Source: Deltaproteobacteria bacterium
Lineage (GTDB): Bacteria > Desulfobacterota > Desulfobulbia > Desulfobulbales > BM004
Assembly: GCA_020346205.1 (NCBI GenBank)
Contig: CP070776.1
Span: 1-20,093 of the forward strand
Reading direction: 5' to 3'
DNA: 20,093 nt
Numbering within the stretch: position 1 is the first letter of the stretch; every line of letters begins with the position of its first letter. Under the pieces are notes generated by a model. It was not told where the DNA came from. It searched no databases and saw nothing but the letters and a program-made list of their open reading frames with translations. This document shows, piece after piece, positions 14,854 through 20,093 of the stretch. The position numbers and the translations under genes are program-made.

Positions 14854-15246
14854 ATGATGCCTAGTGTATCAGCATGCTGGTTGGATTTATTAGTTGATAG
14901 TGAAGCAAAACTTATCGGTTTTGCTGCTTCTGTCCTACAAATCTCCGAATACGAGCTGTTCCGAATAGCCCACGAGAATTGGTTTAACCGTCCGATTTCA
15001 GAAAGCAGGCTCGATTACCTGTTCAAGGATTACCTTGGAAGTAGCGACGCACCTTTCTGGGTCAATGATTTTGCCAGGAAAGTCCATGAGAAATTCAAGG
15101 CCGGTGAACTCAATTATAAGGAATATGGGATCAAACGACGGGTCTGTGACCGCAGAACAAGGATAAAAGGCTGGATTATCATTACCTTCCTGATAATACT
15201 TCTGTCAATTTACAGCTACGTGATCACCCAGTACCCTTCTTACTGA
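14854..15246 (+). CDS. Unknown protein with C-terminal membrane anchor, 130 aa
   Basis: Family not recognised. Residues 10-85 are helical and contain the aromatic-rich segments AHENWFNRPISES and APFWVNDFARKV. A basic cluster (IKRRVCDRRTRIKG, residues 93-106) precedes a single hydrophobic segment (about 107-125) and a short tail, so it is probably a tail-anchored inner-membrane protein with its N-terminal domain in the cytoplasm (positive-inside rule). An AGGAG site lies 7-10 bases before ATGATG, so either Met could start. It is driven by a near-consensus promoter, and its stop abuts that of the lipoprotein gene on the other strand. Confidence 0.75.
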   Translation: MMPSVSACWLDLLVDSEAKLIGFAASVLQISEYELFRIAHENWFNRPISESRLDYLFKDYLGSSDAPFWVNDFARKVHEKFKAGELNYKEYGIKRRVCDRRTRIKGWIIITFLIILLSIYSYVITQYPSY

Positions 15247-15247
15247 T

Positions 15248-15445
15248 TTAATCGTTATCCACAAGACAACTGTCATCCTGCAGGTTTTGATCAAACCTGA
15301 ACTGCAAAAGCCCTTTCAGCGGTTTTTGTATGCCATCCTTGGAGTTGCCTCCACTTCCTCCTCCGCACGAGGATACAAGCATGATACAAGACAGGAAAGC
15401 AAAGAAAAGACCGCACCAATACTTAATTTTTGAGTGAAAGTACAT
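15248..15445 (-). CDS. Probable small lipoprotein, 65 aa
   Basis: The N-terminus is basic (residues 1-9), then hydrophobic (WCGLFFAFLSCIMLV), then a lipobox-like VSSC with Cys27, followed by GGGSGG. This is the pattern of a lipoprotein signal peptide with a flexible glycine linker. The mature part is under 40 residues (QKPLKGLLQFRFDQN), unusually short; the gene may be a small lipoprotein or a remnant of a larger one. No clear ribosome site is present. The stop lies one base from that of the convergent plus-strand gene. Confidence 0.5.
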   Translation of the reverse strand: MYFHSKIKYWCGLFFAFLSCIMLVSSCGGGSGGNSKDGIQKPLKGLLQFRFDQNLQDDSCLVDND

Positions 15446-15552
15446 GGTGTATTATTTAAGCATTATGTTTTTATTTGCGTCCAGTAATTTGTAAATAAGT
15501 AAAACGTCTATATTTGATAAATGCTTGAAAATATAAATGAAATGTAGATAAT

Positions 15553-15582
15553 AAAAAAGGTTACAGTTTGTAAACTGTAACC
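15553..15582 (-). terminator. Rho-independent terminator of the 46-residue gene
   Basis: GGTTACAGTTT (15559-15569) and AAACTGTAACC (15572-15582) form an 11-bp perfect stem with a 2-base loop. On the minus strand it is followed by TTTTTT (15558-15553). It lies 58 bases after the stop at 15641, showing that this short gene is a transcribed unit. The interval 15583-15640 has no other feature. Confidence 0.85.
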
Positions 15583-15640
15583 CTGGTTGATTCTTATTAC
15601 TTAAATATTTCAACAACGTTGGATTGCACAAGTACTTATA

Positions 15641-15781
15641 TTACAGCAGGAATAGCATGAGCAGGAGTCCGGCTCCAAACCAAAGTCCAACCGTGGCTGC
15701 CACTCCAAACAGGATAGATAAGATTAAGTCTGAGGCACTCCATTGAAAATCTGTATGTTTATCTTGTGTTATAGCTGCCAT
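15641..15781 (-). CDS. 46-residue single-span membrane peptide, Fur-box controlled
   Basis: An ATG at 15781 with an AGAGGTGAG ribosome site opens a 46-codon frame ending in TAA. Residues 1-17 are polar (MAAITQDKHTDFQWS) and residues 19-46 form one long hydrophobic stretch (LILSILFGVAATVGLWFGAG then LLLMLFLL), long enough for one, possibly two short, membrane passes. No family is recognised. The combination of ribosome site, dedicated terminator and upstream Fur-like box makes it a convincing small gene despite its size. Iron-regulated small membrane peptides often accompany iron uptake systems, but no such system is next to it, so the role is open. Confidence 0.75.
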   Translation of the reverse strand: MAAITQDKHTDFQWSASDLILSILFGVAATVGLWFGAGLLLMLFLL

Positions 15782-15863
15782 GATACTCACCTCTTATACA
15801 AAGTTTAGCAATATGCCGGGCAGTCACTTTAGTAAAAGCCACTCACTGATTATTCTTCTTAAA

Positions 15864-15878
15864 TAATAATCATTATCA
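15864..15878 (-). promoter_or_regulatory. Fur-like box
   Basis: On the minus strand the site reads TGATAAT-G-ATTATTA, 14 of 15 matches to the 7-1-7 Fur consensus (TGATAAT-N-ATTATCA). An overlapping AATAATC/GATTATT inverted pair follows toward the gene. It lies about 83 bases upstream of the 46-residue gene's ATG. The rest of 15879-16024 is AT-rich with no clear feature. Confidence 0.7.
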
Positions 15879-16024
15879 GAAAAATATGCCAGCAATACTA
15901 CAATGAGTGAAAAAGAGATGATAATGTATTAAAATCAACAAGTTACTAGTTTCTATACACGACAAGACATAAACTAATCCCTGGGGTTAAGTAATAGCTT
16001 TACTGTTTTGTGGCGTTAATACTT

Positions 16025-17482
<1,458 letters not shown>

Positions 17483-17556
17483 TCAAGAGAAAATCATAGA
17501 TTGAAGTTCGCTGGCTCCTGTTGTCAGGAAAAAAAAGATAGATTTGCATCCTCTCT

Positions 17557-18375
17557 TCAAACCTTCACAACATTCACATTGGCAGGACCCCGCTGAACTG
17601 TCCGGTAATATTCCACTGCAGGATCACCAAAGGACATTGCATACCCAATTATGTGATTATCAGGTATTCCAAGTCTTGCTGCCAGGCCGGTACAAACACC
17701 AAGTGCCATCATGACCATCCCATTCCAGACCGTTCCAACGCCCTTGGCATGCGCCATCAGCTGAAAGGTTGTCAGGGCGATGAGTGTATCCTGGGCAGGG
17801 CTGGGAGCTTCACTGGGTGCACTTGTAATGAGCAGGTGCGGCGCACCTCTGAAAATAAGATCCTTGCCTTCCTTCCATGCCTCGACAGCTGCACCGAGAT
17901 ACTGCCCGACAAAACCCTCCGGCAATTTTTCTGCCTCATGGAGCTGGGTCAGTTGTGCCAGGACCTCTTGCCGCAGGTTTTTTATGACCGCACCTTTCTT
18001 GATCACTGTAAAGAGTACTGCCTGGGAGTTTACACCGGTCGGAGCATGGCAGGCAATATCCAGAAGTTCGTCGATCAGCATCGGATTCAGATCTTTCTCG
18101 CTGTAGCGGCGTACCGACCTGCGGCCTTTGATGAGCGTCTCCAACCTGGAAGCATCCGGTAAATTGTTTTCAAGTTCCGGGCTTGCATCAGGGTTTCTGC
18201 CAAGGACCGAAACAGCACCTTCCGGGCAGACAGCAAGACAGTGCTGGCACCGGTAGCATCCCTCTTCATTGTTAATGGTGGGGTAGTCATCCATGTCGAT
18301 GACTCCAGTAGGGCATTCTTCTGCGCATTCACCGCATTGGGTGCAGCGCTCTTCGTCTATATGAAATTGGATCAT
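17557..18375 (-). CDS. 2[4Fe-4S] ferredoxin-nitroreductase fusion, 272 aa
   Basis: Two ferredoxin clusters come first: Cys11-x2-14-x2-17-x3-21 and Cys40-x2-43-x2-46-x3-50, each in the CxxCxxCxxxCP form. A nitroreductase domain follows (about residues 78-255) with RRSVRRY (85-91) and the APTGVNSQ FMN-binding segment, which are family hallmarks. Such fusions are common in anaerobes and let reduced ferredoxin feed electrons to FMN; the electron acceptor is unknown. The protein is cytoplasmic. An AAGGAGG ribosome site precedes the ATG. The gene is followed after 188 bases by metY on the same strand, and is divergent from the CFA synthase gene. Confidence 0.93.
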   Translation of the reverse strand: MIQFHIDEERCTQCGECAEECPTGVIDMDDYPTINNEEGCYRCQHCLAVCPEGAVSVLGRNPDASPELENNLPDASRLETLIKGRRSVRRYSEKDLNPMLIDELLDIACHAPTGVNSQAVLFTVIKKGAVIKNLRQEVLAQLTQLHEAEKLPEGFVGQYLGAAVEAWKEGKDLIFRGAPHLLITSAPSEAPSPAQDTLIALTTFQLMAHAKGVGTVWNGMVMMALGVCTGLAARLGIPDNHIIGYAMSFGDPAVEYYRTVQRGPANVNVVKV

Positions 18376-18491
18376 GGAAGCCTCCTTTTTTTGATCGGGT
18401 TAATTTGCTTTTTAGATATAGATACAATATTTCAAGCAAAGAGCAAAGGAGTTGAAAGGGCTGGTGAGTTTTATGTGTCTGGAATTTGACA

Positions 18492-18508
18492 AAGGCGAAC
18501 TCCGCCTT
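18492..18508. repeat. Short perfect hairpin
   Basis: AAGGCG (18492-18497) pairs with CGCCTT (18503-18508) around AACTC, in the gap between the divergent nitroreductase and CFA synthase genes. No T-run follows; possible operator or chance. No convincing sigma70 promoter was found for the CFA gene in this 250-base gap. Confidence 0.3.
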
Positions 18509-18625
18509 GCAGCGGGGAATACAGGCTCTTGACCCGGGGAAAAAATCGATGCAAAAAAATATCAACTCACTATAGTGGTATAAAAAAGCGTCCTATAAAC
18601 AAGATCCTCAACATGAGGCATAATC

Positions 18626-19846
18626 ATGTATCTGCTCTCACACATGCTGAAAGGTTTTGTCCAGACAGGCACCCTGAATGTTATTGATGCCGACGGCAAG
18701 CACCATGTTTTTTCAGGCCGGCCAGGGCCGGAAGTAACATTCCGGCTGCATGACAAGGCTTTATATAAAAAGTTGTTTTTCAACCCGGAAATGGGTGCTG
18801 GTGAAGGTTACATGGATGGCACCCTTACTTTTGAGGATTGTAGCCTCGCAGATTTCTTGAGTTTTTTCTCAATCAACCGGCTCGCTCTGGGTTCCTATCC
18901 GCTGCAGGCTTTTTTTCGAAAGATGTCCAGAAAACTTCGTTCATTTCAGCAGTACAACCCTATTGGCAAAGCGCAGGAAAACGTTGCCCATCACTATGAT
19001 CTTTCAAATGATTTTTACAAACTCTTTCTCGATGAAGATATGCAGTACTCCTGTGCCTATTTTATGCATGAGGAAGAAACACTGGAACAGGCACAGCTTA
19101 ACAAAAAAAGACATCTTGCCAGCAAGCTGCTGCTCGAACCAGGCCAGCGGGTACTCGATATCGGATCAGGGTGGGGGGGGCTTGCCCTCTATCTGGCATC
19201 ATTATCAGATTTAGAGATCGTCGGGGTTACTTTATCAAAGGAACAATATGAACTTTCGGTGCAAAGGACAAAGGAACTTGGCCTGGAAGACCGTGTTCAG
19301 TTCAAGCTCCAGGATTACAGGCATGTTGAAGGTCCCTTTGACCGCATAATCTCAGTCGGCATGTTTGAACATGTCGGTGTCCACCATTATGGTGAATTTT
19401 TCAATAAAGTCTACAACCTGCTTACTGATTCTGGTGTTGCACTGATCCACTCCATCGGTCACATGAGCCCGCCTGGAACCGCAAGCCCCTGGCTGAGAAA
19501 ATATATTTTTCCCGGCGCTTATTCCCCTGCCCTGTCCGAGGTGTTCTCGGCCCTGGAATTGAACAGCCTCTGGGCAACTGATGTTGAGATCCTTCGGGTC
19601 CACTATGCAGACACATTGCGCGAATGGCACAAACGTTTCGAAATGAATCGAGACAAAATTGCCTCCATGTATGATGAAAGGTTCTGCAGGATGTGGGAGT
19701 TCTATCTTGTCAGTGTCGGGATGATGTTCAGGACCGGCAGCCAGATGGTCTTTCAGATGCAGGTCGCTAAGCAGCGCGATGCTGCACCCTTGACGCGGGA
19801 CTATATCGTCAGTCAGGAGTCTGAATTCCGGAAAGCCGGGAAATAG
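18626..19846 (+). CDS. cfa: Cyclopropane-fatty-acyl-phospholipid synthase family, 406 aa
   Basis: The protein methylates double bonds of membrane phospholipid acyl chains using S-adenosylmethionine. An N-terminal lipid-binding domain (about 1-115) is followed by HHYDLSNDFYKLFLD (122-136), the SAM loop VLDIGSGWGGLALYL (176-190), GMFEHVG (245-251) and HYADTLREWHKRF (326-338) with RMWEFYL (355-361); all are CFA hallmarks. The bicarbonate-binding and lipid-binding details cannot be checked. The length is near E. coli Cfa (382) with a somewhat longer tail. A GAGG ribosome site precedes the ATG. The next gene starts four bases after its stop, so the two are co-transcribed. Confidence 0.94.
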   Translation: MYLLSHMLKGFVQTGTLNVIDADGKHHVFSGRPGPEVTFRLHDKALYKKLFFNPEMGAGEGYMDGTLTFEDCSLADFLSFFSINRLALGSYPLQAFFRKMSRKLRSFQQYNPIGKAQENVAHHYDLSNDFYKLFLDEDMQYSCAYFMHEEETLEQAQLNKKRHLASKLLLEPGQRVLDIGSGWGGLALYLASLSDLEIVGVTLSKEQYELSVQRTKELGLEDRVQFKLQDYRHVEGPFDRIISVGMFEHVGVHHYGEFFNKVYNLLTDSGVALIHSIGHMSPPGTASPWLRKYIFPGAYSPALSEVFSALELNSLWATDVEILRVHYADTLREWHKRFEMNRDKIASMYDERFCRMWEFYLVSVGMMFRTGSQMVFQMQVAKQRDAAPLTRDYIVSQESEFRKAGK

Positions 19847-19850
19847 AAAC

Positions 19851-20093
19851 GTGAAATTATTTGCAACAGTACTTTCCTTCCTTTTACTATTTGCCGGGAA
19901 TGGACCAGTCTCTGCCCGGGAGACAACGATTGTAACCATTATAGATCAGAAACCAGTGACTATTGTAAAAGGTCAAGTAACTGAATTAACTGTCACGGCA
20001 AAGATCAAAAAAGGTTTTCATATTCAGGCGAATCCAGCGTCGGATGAGTTTCTCATTCCCACAATACTGACAATGCAGACAAGTGAAGGTATT
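19851..20093 (+). CDS. DsbD-like N-terminal (cDsbD/nDsbD-type) secreted protein, 5' part only
   Basis: A GTG start at 19851, four bases after the cfa stop, opens a frame that runs off the window (81 codons seen). A signal peptide (residues 1-22, LFATVLSFLLLFAGNGPVSA) is followed by an extracytoplasmic beta domain with KKGFHIQANPASDEFLIPT. This matches the N-terminal thiol:disulfide interchange domain family of DsbD, which also occurs in shorter secreted proteins. The rest of the protein, including any thioredoxin or membrane part, lies outside the window. The tight spacing suggests translational coupling to cfa. Confidence 0.8.
   Translation, partial: MKLFATVLSFLLLFAGNGPVSARETTIVTIIDQKPVTIVKGQVTELTVTAKIKKGFHIQANPASDEFLIPTILTMQTSEGI

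Noticed and set aside
18565..18575. ACTCACTATAG resembles part of the T7 phage promoter
   Set aside because: Only 11 bases match, and no phage genes or vector sequence surround it; probably chance.

Overview
This window looks like a chromosomal stretch from an anaerobic sulfur- or metal-metabolising bacterium of the Desulfobacterota (former deltaproteobacteria). The signs are a very small siroheme/[4Fe-4S] sulfite reductase, a 2[4Fe-4S]-ferredoxin/nitroreductase fusion, a DUF3786 Fe-S protein, many tiny cysteine-rich proteins and an apparent selenocysteine codon. This placement is inference from gene content; no rRNA or tRNA is present. No mobile element, CRISPR array or prophage was seen.  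Layout. 1-3.4 kb (minus strand): an edge-truncated secreted CubicO-type serine hydrolase fused to an SH3 domain and a very long coiled coil, preceded by a YbeL-like zinc-ribbon protein. 3.5-6.3 kb: a 62-residue Cys-rich protein, an MFS transporter, a DUF1858-like redox protein behind an FNR-type promoter, the YceH regulator-like protein, and a 53-residue protein ending CCGHPGEPGC. 6.4-9.5 kb (plus strand): a probable operon of a DUF3179 protein with an in-frame TGA at its conserved cysteine, a small hypothetical, an Old Yellow Enzyme flavoprotein and NnrU. 9.5-12.6 kb: YaaA, the small sulfite reductase with its own FNR-type promoter, an EamA transporter and a small four-Cys protein. 13-15.8 kb: a small helical protein, a DUF3786 Fe-S protein, a cupin, a membrane-anchored unknown with a near-consensus promoter, a small lipoprotein, and a 46-residue membrane peptide under a Fur-like box. 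16-20 kb: MetY, the ferredoxin-nitroreductase, CFA synthase, and the start of a DsbD-like secreted protein.  How it fits together. Most genes are single units or short pairs with housekeeping or stress roles (peroxide, nitrosative, iron, membrane cyclopropanation, sulfur assimilation). Two CRP/FNR-type palindromes lie about 22 nt from -10 elements, the geometry of class II activation. They suggest that the DUF1858-like protein and the sulfite reductase share an oxygen- or NO-responsive regulator.  The most notable point is the DUF3179 gene. It reads through one TGA exactly where the family normally has the Cys of its CPLC-type motif, the frame continues with family-like sequence to a normal TAA-type end, and a short hairpin with a G-rich loop begins 8 nt after the TGA. 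This fits a selenoprotein rather than a pseudogene.
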